64,000 nt of DNA from Malus domestica (taxonomy: Eukaryota > Streptophyta > Magnoliopsida > Rosales > Rosaceae), in NCBI RefSeq assembly GCF_042453785.1, contig NC_091664.1, positions 1,417,001 to 1,481,000 on the forward strand, written 5' to 3'. Below are positions 49,401-61,249 of the stretch, piece after piece. A program made the position numbers and the translations under genes. Under the pieces are notes generated by a model. That model was not told where the DNA came from. It searched no databases and saw nothing but the letters and a program-made list of their open reading frames with translations. How positions within the stretch are numbered: the stretch's first letter is position 1; each line of letters opens with the position of its first letter.

Positions 49401-52400
49401 CTGGTACCTTGATGTTTTCCAAGTTGTCATGATGCAAATACTCATTACCTGCCGAAGATCATTTCTAGTATTATTAGCACCGATATATGGGTCCCAACTG
49501 CAAAAATATTAAGGTTTTTTTTTTGAAGCTGCTATTATAGGATCACTGTTACCCCCATTTCAGAATTATCAATACTTATACTCAGACAGAGGTTGTCAGT
49601 TTTAAATCGTTTAATTTAGTACAAAACTAAGAACAATTGGTCCTGTCCTGACTCAATGTCATCAGTAGTGTTGACTGTTGACTTTGTGACTTGTCTAATA
49701 TGACTTACACATTAATAACGAATTGCTTTTATGTTTTCAGTTCCCTCTGGTCTGTGGTATTGCAATACAAAATTTTATGATAATATCTCTGTACTCTATG
49801 GCTCAGGCAGTTATTCGTTTCTTATACGTTTGTATTGGCTGGTTGCTTTTGCAGATTCATGATGGCAAGTGATGGGATCAAGCAACGAGATATTGTTCAC
49901 CAGGTTTTTTTTCTTTTCTTTTTTTTTTTTTAACTACGAGGACGTTGATTTTACTTGTTTACAATTGGAAAGGGTTGGTGGAAATTATTAAGCAAATGCC
50001 ATTACTTCTTCTTCTATTCATAATGCAAATGGAATATAAATTGATATGTAGATACCAGTTGAAGTATGTAGATACTAGTTGAAGTGTTACTAAATAGTCT
50101 AAATTTAGTATATAAGCATAGTTTAACAGAGTTCCACAGAATTTAACGTAGTTTTCTTAAATTTCTAGAGCTTATAGTCACCTTCACCTACATAAGGTTT
50201 TGTGACTGTCTAAAGTACCTTTAGGCTTGACGGTGCTTGTTCCCTAGATAGCAAGATAGTGACTCGTATTTATGTGGTAGCTTTAAACTCTGAAGTAGCC
50301 TTCGATGCTCCTATATCCTGAGTTTAGTGGTGTTTGAGCTTTGGGACTCCATAGTTTGTCTGACTTTTTGACTTGGCTGTGATTGCCCTGAGTTTGGTGG
50401 TGCTTGAGCTTTGGGACTCCATAGTATGTCTGACTTGAAGGGGACAGTAGTGTTCAAACATATAAACGTGGCACAATACTTTAGCTTCTTACAACTAGAA
50501 CTTGCCCAGAATAAGCTCCAGTCAAAGTTCCCTATAAAGTAGGACATAGGAAGCAACAACAAAGCATAGTCAGAGGTGCAAGGAAAACTTAAATTACATA
50601 GTTGAATTGCTCAAATTTGTGTTTCTTATCTGAAGAAACTTGTTTAAACTATCCCATCCAGGCACGAAGTGATTGAAACATTGAGAAGGCTTTCCCTCAC
50701 TAAGCCTGGCTAACGGAGATCATTTAGAAAAAGTTCCAAGTTTGGTGTTACCCTTGGCCTAGCCCATTCGCTCCCCAATTGAGGCCCACCCACTAGTCCC
50801 CAGTACCAAGGTCCACCCCACCCCAATTTTATAGGCTTGCTCCGTTCCTGATCCCGTACTTTGACTGCTGGTTGCCCCTAAAGCATACAATAATACGATT
50901 CTTATAAGGTTATAATAGTTATTTCAAAATAAGGTTTGGATCCATTGTCGATGTTCCGAAAAATGGATGTTGTGAAATTTATTATGAATTTCTTCATGTC
51001 ACACTATTCTTTATCAGCCTTTGTGTATGAGATGGATACCAATCTTCTCATGTCCTTTAGTAAATGAAAACATGTTTCCCTTGCATGCATCTGCAGGTCA
51101 CATCAACAATAACTGGCCCAATTATAGTTGAGGACGTGATTTATGAAACTGTCGATGGTGATATCAGTCGCATTCTACCATCCAGAGATTTGACGTTTCG
51201 TCGCCTTGTTTTCCAAAGAAGTGAGGGTTTGGTTCAGTCTGAAGCTCTTCTATCAGAGGAAGGATCTAACAGTAAAGTTGTTGGTGAGACAGAGAGAAAA
51301 AAGACAAATTCATCTTCCAGATCTAAAAGAAAAGGAATCCAGAAAAGAAGTGGTGGTATTGAATCTATTGATCTGTGTCTTTGCCAATATAATTTGAATT
51401 GAGTTTCTCTCCTGCTGGTTTGTTTTGCTCCAATCATGAAATTTATATCTGCTCTAATATTAGTATCTTCTTAATTGTCTATTGGTGGAACATGAAAAAG
51501 CCTTATGCTGATTAAACAAAACCTTCGGAAAAACCTACCCGCATGATTTTTCACTTCTTCTGACAAACCCTTCTGAAAAACCTACCTCAAGTTCAAAAGA
51601 ATATAGTATAATTCTTCTCAAAAACTAAATAGCATAGTGAATATACATGCATGTTGGAAACTTTTAAAAGTATCATTGCACCTGGTACTGGTGGGCTTGA
51701 CACACGGAGTTGTAATTATCAAATTATTCTATTGTCATTGTTTTACCCATTGTAGTTTTGTAACTCTAACGTGTTCCATCAGCCTAATTGAAGATATTAT
51801 TGTTTCTGCTGGTGTCCATTTTATCCTTTGCATTTTCCTCATTCAGTTTTACTTAATTTCGTTATTTTTAATTTGAATAATTTCGTTATTTTTAATTTGA
51901 AGAAACGAGCCACCAGCTGAAGGTCTATCATGGATATTTGGCTAGTTCTTACCATACAGGGATTATTTCTGGATTAATGTTGATCTCTTCTTATTTGGAA
52001 AGCATGGCATCAGCTCAAAAATCAGTAAGCATTGTATTTCTGACTATCTTTCAGTAAAAAGGTCTTGCTTGGTGGCAAAAAAAATGGATCGGCTTCTGGT
52101 TGCTTTATATTCAAAATGTGATTAAATAAAAAAGCTATTTTAATTTCCTCCTTAGCACCCTTCTAAAAATTTCACCTTTCCTCCTTAGCACCCTTTTAAG
52201 AATGTCACCTTTAGGAGTAATTTGAATGAGGAGCTCATACAGTATGGTGATTTTTCATCTTGGATTAGTAAAGTTTTGTTTAACTTCAATCCAGTCCAAG
52301 AAAAGAGTTAGTCTTCTCATGCCCGATGATCATGTTTTACTTTCTTTGTGTTTTAGTATTTTTTTTAAATGAAGTTTTTATTTTCTATAACATAAATTGA

Positions 52401-54405
52401 AAATTGTCAATCGTGTTCTGACTGTAGAAACATTTATATATGCATGGTGTTAGGCTTTAGTTTAATGAGGGCAAATTTTTATGTTCATCTATTAAATGTA
52501 CCCATTCACACTGCTATATGCATTCTCAGGTTAAAGCAGTTGTAATTGGTCTTGGAGCAGGTTTACTTCCTATGTTCCTTAACAGATGTCTGCCCTTTGT
52601 GCACACTGAGGTAATTTTACGCTTAAACCATCTCCCAGAAGAAAAAAAAAAATCAGAGTTTCGATATCATCTTTGGTGATAAAACTCATTTAGTGCAAAT
52701 GCAGTAATCACTTATTATTTGTACAGGTGGTGGAGTTGGATCCTGTAGTCCTCAAACTTGCAAAAGAATACTTTGGTTTTGTTGAAGATGATTGCTTACA
52801 GGTAGTTCACTGTACATCATACTTCTATTTGAACACACTATGGCACCCGCGCCCCCGCCTCCCCATTGTTGCCCTCAACGCTCAACTAATCACTGCTAAT
52901 TTCTTTATTTTATATTTTCATTTGAAGTTTGTTTTTAATAATATGTCTGTTTTAGTGATTTTCAAGAAGGGTAAATTTCCATTAAAATCTGGGTGGGGAA
53001 GTAAATCTTTTGGGCGTGGAGATCACCTTTTTTTTAAATTTCGTATGCTTCTTTATGCTTGATTGCTGGACTCGAATTTATGGTTTAGTGTAAAGCGCTT
53101 CACTTGCATGTCAGTTTCAAATTATTCTCTGTACAATATTTGTGATAGTGTGTAAGAGTAAAACACTGACATAATCGAATTGACGACAATTGAGGAGAGA
53201 ATCATATCAGTTAAGATGGACAAAAGATTGGAAAAACATATCTCTTTAAGTTTGGTGTTCTTTTGTTTCTTTGTTTTGGAATACACATTGAGAAAGCAAT
53301 TAGACGCAAACATAGCTCCTGGACATATACACAACCTGTAAATGAGATTATACTTTGTTATCCTTCATATCTTGAAGTTGTATTGTACTCAATATGTATC
53401 ACTTCTTAGATTTATTTTGGCATATCAGGCGCACGTTGCTGATGGGATTCAGTTTGTTAGAAATATTGCAAATTCTGCTGCTTCTGATGAAACTTCTCTT
53501 GTTCAAGACAAGAAGGATGCTCAATGCAACACTTCTTCCAATGGTGATTTCGAAAGCAGGGTGATTTCGAAGGTTGACATACTTATTATTGATGTGGATT
53601 CGGCAGACTCAAGGTGAATTCAGGCTGCACCTATTTTGCAAGTAAATGTATCCATATAAAAGGCAATCTGATGTTAAAGCCATCAAATTCTAATAAGTTT
53701 CATTTGTCATTTACAGCTCTGGGATGACCTGTCCTGCAGCAGATTTCGTGGACGAATCATTTCTTCAGACTGTAAAGGATGCACTTTCTGAGAAAGGTCT
53801 ATTTATTATTAATTTGGTATCGCGGTCACAAGCCATTAAAGACACTGTTATTTCGAGGATGAAGGTGGTAAGAATAGGAAACTAATTTTCGTTATTGTTC
53901 ATATAGAAATTCTCTCATCTCTTGTATCCAGTAGATTTGTCCTACCGATACATGTAGGCTTTAAAAGTCCTTTTTCAACTCACTTGAATTAAAAGAAAAA
54001 AAATTCAGTCCGACTCTGTAGGATTAGGATGGTGAAAAAAGATTGGCGCTGGTTGTTTTTCTGCTAAATCAAATTGGCTTGAAGGCTCTCGGTTTAATAA
54101 TGTAGTGTTAATTTCAGTAAATCGTATTCCTGTTAGGTTGTCCACATGATAATGTGCTTGAATGGTGTTCACGTATTTCTGATCTGCAATTTAATTTTGT
54201 TCTTCAGGTGTTTAGCCATCTCTTCTCCCTTCAGCTTGAAGAAGACGTCAATGAAGTTATCTTTGGTCTTTGCTCGGCTTCTTGTATCGAGGAGGTTTGC
54301 TTCCCTGAAGCCGCTCTTCAACTTGAGAAATTACTAAAACTGGAACACCCGGAGATAAGCCAAAGCATTATAAATACTACGAAGAAGTTGAGACATTTGA
54401 AGTGA
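46482..54405 (+). CDS. METTL13/eEF1A-type dual methyltransferase, full length
   Basis: Sixteen exons join in frame to about 757 aa: 46482-46832, 46918-47019, 47108-47174, 47250-47431, 47616-47870, 48751-48834, 48932-48979, 49084-49148, 49855-49903, 51097-51355, 51903-52024, 52530-52610, 52727-52801, 53429-53613, 53717-53867, 54208-54405. The N-terminal SAM-dependent domain has LIPGCGSS (61-68), NIDFSKVAISD and FDVVVDKGGLDALM. The middle region includes LSPGSRFQLNLGGG and a Lys/Arg-rich linker at the end of exon 10. The C-terminal spermidine-synthase-like domain has VVIGLGAGLLPMF (532-544), VVELDPVV and ILIIDVDS. The domain order equals human METTL13 (eEF1AKNMT), which methylates eEF1A at Lys55 and the N-terminus, and the Arabidopsis homologue has similar length. 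The substrate in plants is inferred. The exon 10/11 border (GGTG|GTATTG to GAAG|AAACGAG) is the least certain. Confidence 0.92.
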
Positions 54406-56120
54406 CTCCAATTGATTGAAGTTTTCAGAGATGATGCCTCTAAATCATCATTGGCGCCCGCAACTCAACCACTCGTAAGAAGAGTCTTCAGGTTCAATTG
54501 AAATTCTGAGAGGATACTTGTAAGAATGTTCGCTCGAGCTGCGGATCGGTTCTCTTGTTCAGCTACTTGAATGCTTGTTTGGGTTACTCTGCCATCGAGA
54601 TCTTGTGAGAATGATCTGTGTTGTCTGTACGAAAGTCACAAAATTATTGAGAAAAATTGGTTACAATTACAAAGACAAGACTCGTGCAATGAAACGAGAT
54701 ATCTAGATTGTTCCAATGTTGCTACATATATTTTCTTTCAAAGCCGGCCTCAATATAATGTTATCTTTCGTTAAAACCTCTTAAGTTGATATATGACAAA
54801 TTGGCAGAAATGCATTCCTACAATCGGTAAATGTGGTACAAACAACAATATCGACTCCTTCCTTGTACATAAGTAGTCTTGTCCCACACAAGTTTGTTGA
54901 CCCCTCTTTTTATCAAGGTTGGCAAATCTCTAGGTATACAAAACTCAACATTATCTATAATAACCTTTCTTTTATTTAAATATTTTTCATTATTTAAATT
55001 GAATGGGGAAGGATTATCGAAAAAAGGTTAAAATCTATCTCGGGCTAAAATTTTAAGTCATACCCATAGAATGAGAAAAGCTGTTTTTCGATTATGGCAA
55101 TAATGTATTGTATTTATGTTGAGCTTTATACTTAGTGGCTGACTCATTGTGTGGTCTAGCTCAACGACGTATTGCATTTGTGTTAAGTTCGATACCTAAT
55201 TAGTGATTGACCCATTGTGCAGCCTAACTCAATGCGGCCTAACTCAATCCCGCATGGAGTAGAATATCATTGTTTAAAAAGAAAAGAAAAAATAATTTTC
55301 CAACAATACTATTTTTACTTCTATATTTTTTTTTTCAATTTTATCGCATTCATATTGCATACTATATACATTCTTTTATATTTTTTTTTTCAAATTCCAT
55401 ATTCATTATATGCATACTATATACACCCCCCCCCCCTAGTAGAATGAAAAACATAGTCCAAGATCCAAAAATAATTAGATGGAATGTAATCATAAAATAA
55501 ACAGAAAACTAATGAAAAATACTTGAAAATTTTGAGTTTTAATTAAAATGACAAAAAGGAGCTGTAAGTGTATAGTATCAGAAGTGACTTTTAAAAGTAA
55601 AAATGACATTTTTCGTTAAAATGAAAAGTATCAGAATTGTCTCGTTAAAACTCCCTAAAATAAAACTTCCAATAAAAAAAATTACTAAAATAAATAAATA
55701 TAATTATTAAAGTCGTAATTCGCTTAAAAGAAAAAGAAAGAAAAAAAAATCACAGCAACCTCCGGTTCACACTCACCGACCGCGAACTCGATTCGTACTC
55801 GGCCCATCTGCATTTGACTTTTTCCAAAAAAAAAACTCCGGAAGAGAAAAAGGAAAGCAAAAACCACTCATCAGACTTGAATGTCTTTCTGTCTACAAAA
55901 GCCAACAACAATTCGGAATTGGATTTTCCAGGAAATCGCTTAACATAAAAGTGCTTCTTGATTTGTCTCAATCGCACAAGCAGAAATTCGGAAACAAAAA
56001 GGAAAGACAAAATAAAAAAAATAAAGAGAGTAAGAGAGATACATCGAACTTTCTCGGCGTTGTTGTATTTTGTCCCCCTTTCCTCGCCGTTCTTGTCCTT
56101 TTCTGCTTCGGCTTCTCTGT
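54406..56120. other. 3' region of METTL13-like gene and repeat-containing spacer
   Basis: 54406 to about 54800 is probably 3' UTR. Two tandem units of about 70 bp (TTGTATTTATGTTGAGCTT and TTGCATTTGTGTTAAGTTC) lie at 55106-55230. Two further units with GCATACTATATACA lie at 55305-55430, followed by a C10 run. 55530-55660 is a GTTAAAACTCC-type repeat. No gene is supported. Confidence 0.5.
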
Positions 56121-56121
56121 C

Positions 56122-57096
56122 TATATAAATCGATTTGGTTGCGTGAGAAGAACATTTCTGTTCTGCCCCTTTCGTTGTTCTGCTCCTCTCGCCGGTAAAG
56201 GTACGATTTTTATTTATTTTTTATTTTTTTTGAAGTATATTCTTGGGTTGAATCTTGATATTCTTGATGGATGATTTCTGGGTTTTGGGTTTTTTTTTGT
56301 TGTTTTGATTCATGGGTATTTAGTTTTCCAATTTGCATACACAACTTGTACATGTGTTTAGAACTTTGTATGTATGTATGTATATATGTATGTGTGTGTG
56401 TATATAGGTGGATATTGTATTGCTATTGTTTGATCGAATTGGAAGGATCGTTTTGCGTTGGAATCCCGATTGATTTAATCACTGAAACAATAAGGGGTTG
56501 ATTTATTTCTGGTGGCACTAGGTTTATGGACTAATTTTGTTGTAAAAAGGCATACTATTGAATCTTGTATTGTAATAATGAGAGTTTATTATATCGAAAA
56601 TAAATCAAATTAAAGAGAAAAACCCCTCTCTCGCGTACAATTGAACCGGAAAGCATTCCTAGCGGTGCCAGGAGTCAATCTATCCCAAAAGTAAGATTCT
56701 TTAACGTCGTGACCCTAAGTTGGTTATGGATTTCCCGGTAAACATGGTTCCTAGAGATACTTTGAAACTGTCTATGTAGAAATCTGATATCGTAAATCAC
56801 TGTTTTTGGAAAGAGGTTTTGTTTTAAGGTAGCTCCGTTTCATTGGGTGGTGTAGGTGTCTGTCAGGTTTTGTGTTTGATTTGGATGATTGGATTAGAAT
56901 TTGCAAAGTGGAAAATGTATTTGAAAAGTCGAGACCGTAGGTTGATGATCATTTACACATTGATGGTCTCCCATATATAAAGGAACACGTTACACTTATT
57001 AGAACTTTTTTAGCATGTTGTCTTACTTTATGATGTGGCTGCTTACATGACTCGTCTCACATTTTACTCACACCTATCTGTTCTTTGTATGTGTAG
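56122..57096 (+). promoter_or_regulatory. TATA box, 5' UTR exon and leader intron of the RING gene
   Basis: CTATATAAAT at 56121-56130 is a good TATA box. An untranslated exon of roughly 40-50 nt would end at a donor near 56195-56201 (GCCG|GTAAAG or GGTAAAG|GTACGA). The acceptor is GTGTAG| at 57096, 30 nt before the ATG. The intron of about 0.9 kb is T-rich, with a (TATG/TG)n tract at 56368-56405. Confidence 0.55.
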
Positions 57097-57126
57097 CACA
57101 TAGCGCGAATCCCTTTCCGCAGAAGC

Positions 57127-59458
57127 ATGGCCTCACACTCATTGGGGCAATCTACAGAAGGGAAAATGAGGAATTCTCAAAGGGGGAAGATGCCACTAAT
57201 TGTGGACCTCAACTATCCAGCTCCTTGTGAGGACATGGTTCTAAATGCCAGATGTTCTTGGGACAATAGTCAACAAGTTCAGGTTGAAATATATGGTCGG
57301 TCAGAAGCACAAGCTTCAAATGATTGTGAGGTTGTCGATGATGAAGTTGTCATAATTTCCCCAAGGGTATATGCTCAAGTATGAGTTTTGGATTTCTTCT
57401 ATTATCCATTTCTTTATATCTTGCATGATTTCTTTACGAGCATACTTATTGATTCTTTTTCCTGCTATCAGGCCAAGAATAACTCCAGGAGAAACCTTGA
57501 GGTGAGAGATGGGTCTGCTACAAACTCTGAAAGGCAAAATGGCCATACAGGTTAGGTTTCAAATGTATTCTTAAATCATGCTTTTATATGGTTTGATTTG
57601 AGTAGAATTGATTATTTTTTGAAATGTTTAGAAGATCCCTTTGTATGTGTGTGTTGTATTGTCCATAAACAAGAATTGTTGTGCTCTGAACAATGAATTT
57701 CTCGTCTTTGTTTGCCTGTGATTTTGTGGCAACCTGATTTCCTCAAACATTAGTAATTTCTGTTAGTTCCTCTAAACTCCTGTATACTGAAGTTGTTTTT
57801 GATGTATGGAGCAAGCTTTTTAAGATCCATTACTCTGCCATTATTCTGTATCTAAGCAATTCAGTATACCTTATTTTCCATTCTGATGCTTTAGGTTCTA
57901 ATTTCTCAAGTTTGTTTCTTTTGACATCATTCATTCATTTGCCTCTAGGAAAGGATAAAAAAACATGGCCTTCCCTCTTAATCTTGATTTCTTTATGGTT
58001 CACTAGTTTTGAAATGGAATGGGGTACAGAACAGATGAAATTTAGGAACATAAATGAGTAAAGGATCGTCAACAAGGGTGTTCTAGTGCATTGTAGATGC
58101 TTATCCAAAACTTGTATCATTGTTTGTATGAACACCACATAGAAAGCAATTAAATTTGGGTGTGCAGTTTTTTCCCCTGCTGGTTCACACATGTTCTATT
58201 TACTTTTCATCAATATCTGAAGTAATTATTTCAAAGTGCACTTAGTGATTCTTGTGATTGTTTACATCAAAACCCTGAACCTTATCTGATACTTGTGATT
58301 ATCTGTTGAAGTTTTAATTCATTAGTGCCATTTTTTAAAAGACATATCCTTTACACAAACACTTGTGTAATAAAGGAGGTCTTGAGCCTTGCTTTATTCT
58401 GCTCTGTTACTCTATGAAGTTTTTTTGGGCACTTCTCCATTACTTGAAGTCTCTTACATTTTCATAATTAATCATCAGATGTGCCTCCTCAATTACCTGT
58501 ACCTCTACTTCCTCTTCATTGCCACAAGCGTAGAAGAACTTTACGAAATCAAGCAGTTTTGAATTGGGAGCATCATTTTAGCTTGGAAGACAATGACGAA
58601 AACAAGGTGATACGACAGTTTCCTTTCATGATATATTTTCATGTGGGATTATATGTTTTTAATCTTTTTCCATTGGTATTCTCATAAAAAAGTTGTCTAC
58701 ATTGGTGTCACTATCTTCCTTTGTCCTTTTTTTTTGTTTGTATTAGTATTTAGGTTGTTTTCTACATATCTCTAAACTTACGGATATTTTTATAAAGTTT
58801 AGAGCTCTGTTAATCAATTTGAGCATGGTACTGAAAATATCCTTGGAAAAATCAATTTTGGATAGAAGCTTGGAAGTACTTCAGTTTTAAAACTGCAGTG
58901 ATGAACACAATCCTTAACGTAAATTTCAAAATAATTAGTCTCTAGAAAGTGTTAGAAGGCCTCATGATTCACTATTTTACTGAAGCGGAAGGTGTTAAAA
59001 AGTGTTGGTAAATAGCCTCTAGAAAGTGTTAGAAAGAGTCAGGTTCTGTAGAAATTCTACTTTTGATTAATTGGTTTCATGCGACCACTTAATCCACACA
59101 AAGCTTGGCGAGTTGTTCAATAATTATAGTTACAAACTCTTGAGTTTCATAAACTTCTCAGTCTTTATCAAGTTGCTAATTGTTTGTCAAAGTTTTATTG
59201 CTAAATCCGTGAATTTTGCTGCAGACAAAGGAAGTGTCTATTCCAGAACTTGCTGAGAACACGCCACCCCCAGAGACACCCTCCTTCAGCTGCCCAATAT
59301 GCTTGGGCCCGTTGAATGAAGAAACCTCAACAAAGTGCGGTCACATCTTCTGCAAGATGTGTATTGAAGCCTCAATAAAAGTTCAGCACAAATGCCCAAC
59401 TTGTCGTAAAAGGCTTAGAAAGAAAGACACCATCAGGATATACCTGCCTACCAAATGA
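57127..59458 (+). CDS. RING-type E3 ubiquitin ligase with SUMO-interaction motifs (RNF4/STUbL-like)
   Basis: Four coding exons join in frame to 230 aa: 57127-57378, 57472-57550, 58479-58606, 59225-59458. The C-terminal RING finger is C3HC4: Cys176, Cys179, Cys191, His193, Cys196, Cys199, Cys210, Cys213, and the protein ends 17 residues later, as in RNF4. Two hydrophobic-acidic motifs fit SUMO-interaction motifs: LIVDLN (24-29) and DDEVVIISP (about 71-79). The linker has a basic HKRRR patch. RNF4-type proteins bind poly-SUMO chains and ubiquitinate SUMO-conjugated proteins in the nucleus. The RING is certain; the SUMO-targeted role is inferred from motif layout. A GTGAGA inside exon 3 (after CTTGAG) could act as an alternative donor. 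Confidence 0.88.
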
Positions 59459-60286
59459 TTGCAGGGTACATTTCTTTCTTTAACGAGGCTGATTATTATT
59501 CTGACCTTCTAACTTCGAATAGATGATTTTGTTGTAAAACACTTGGCGAACCTTATTTTTCAAACTTAGGGTTCTTTATGAGCAATTATGTTAAACCATA
59601 GGCAGAAAATGAGGAAAGCCCTTCCCCCTTCATGTTTGTATTTGCCTATTCGTTGGAAATGCTTGATCGACGCTCCTAATTTTCATCGAGTATGGCTAAT
59701 TGATTCCTCCCCGTTTCATGCAGGTGGATAGGTATCACAGGGAAAGGGCAATTTTGGTGAAGCTTGCACAATATCTATTGCTTTTCCTATACCTTATTAG
59801 GTTTGTCATTTCCTATGGGTCTTCTTCTTGTATTGGGGCTGCCTCGTTCTAGAATTTACAGGTTAACTAGCTCAGGCATATGTAAAGTTCAGAAACTCTC
59901 ACATTTGCCAAAACTGTGGTGCCGGGCTTCGTCGAAATAGTTCCTTCATGACCCTATTCTTTTGGTATTCCGTTAGCAGACGGCAGGCAGCACTGTGCTG
60001 AACCATAATAGTAAGGAAATGTTTTGTCGACGAAGTGCTGCTTCTTGCTGTGTTTGTGAAAGAACAATAGTCTGTCTCTGTATTGGATTCTAATTGGACA
60101 CTGCTATTTTTTTTTCCATTATTTTTTGTTTCGTTCTTGTGCCTGATTTATTAATTTCAAGGTTATGATTTTCGCACTCTTTTAGCCACTTACGCTCCAA
60201 ATTGGATATTTTACGAGCTTTTCACTCCATGTTTATGAAGCGATGATTTTGAGATTTTTTGGGTTTCCCTGCCCGGTCTTTCCTAT
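59459..60286. other. 3' UTR of the RING gene and spacer
   Basis: The first several hundred bases are probably 3' UTR. A further intron may lie in the 3' UTR (GCAG|GTGGATAGG near 59722). No coding ORF is supported. Confidence 0.4.
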
Positions 60287-60583
60287 TGAGAGTTGTCCCA
60301 CATCGGTGAGGGACAAGATTTGCTATGTGCTTATATGGTTTTGGGCTACTTTTTATATTGCCAATTGGTTTTATAGTAGAATCTCAATTTCATCATGGTA
60401 TCAGAGCAAAGTTGTCCACATGTGAAGTCCAACGGCCACACGCGCTCTACGTCACCCAGTTGTTGTCCACGTGTAGGCATGAAAATTCGCCACGATGAGG
60501 GACAAGGTTTGCTATGTGCTTATATGGTCTTGGGTTACTCGTCATATTGCCAATTGGTTTTATGGTGGAACCTCAATTTCATC
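60287..60583 (+). mobile_element. TRIM (terminal-repeat retrotransposon in miniature)
   Basis: The left LTR at 60287-60395 begins TGAGAGTTGTCCCACATCGG and ends TTTCATCA. It is followed at once by TGGTATCAGAGC (60396-60407), the methionine-initiator-tRNA primer binding site. After about 85 bp, a second LTR lacking its first 20 bp follows at about 60494-60583 (GAGGGACAAGGTTTGCTATG ... CCTCAATTTCATC). There is no coding capacity, as expected of TRIMs. Confidence 0.85.
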
Positions 60584-60599
60584 GTTTCCTTCTTGGGTT

Positions 60600-61249
60600 A
60601 AAATTCCTTTTGGTCACTCTAAATCTTAATCTGGTCGCTGTATTTGAGAGGTAAGTTACAAAATTTAAATTTCTAAGGAGAAAATAAGAGACATAAAAAA
60701 TAGACCGTATTATAATGTTATAACTTACCAATCTCAAATATTTTCTTTATTTTTGTTATAAAAGTGGATGACTCACAGGAAGAATTATGCAACACCCACC
60801 GTCTTTTAACAGTCAACAAATGTTGAGGTTCTTTTTAGCCAACAAATGTTGAAGCTGTGTTGTCTACGTTCACATCTTTTGACCTTAACAGAGAAGATAT
60901 AGTTTTCTTATGTACAAGCTTATCAGCTCACAAATATGCAAATAGGGAGTAGAGAAGAAAATATGCAATCTCTTGTTTCCATTGCCTTGTGTAATATCCA
61001 TATGATAATAAGAGAGAATGTTACTGTTGCCTCGAAGACGTAGTCACTTATCGAACCTTGTAAATATTATGTCTTGTTTACTTTATATTACACTGCACAT
61101 ATACTATTGATTTCACAACAATTATCTTATTTTTGGACAATTTTTTTTTTTAAAGGTATTCATATTCACACAGTACTCAATTTTCTCGGCTGCATCGAAT
61201 GAATTGAATAACATAGTAACAAAGGTGTTTGGGGAGGGAGAAAATTTGA
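60600..61249. other. Spacer upstream of the PPR gene
   Basis: No gene seen. It should contain the promoter and short leader of the PPR gene; no clear TATA box. A T10 run lies at 61141-61152. Confidence 0.35.

Noticed and set aside
55951..56274. 107-aa ORF before the RING gene
   Set aside because: It crosses the probable TATA box and leader exon and has no domain.
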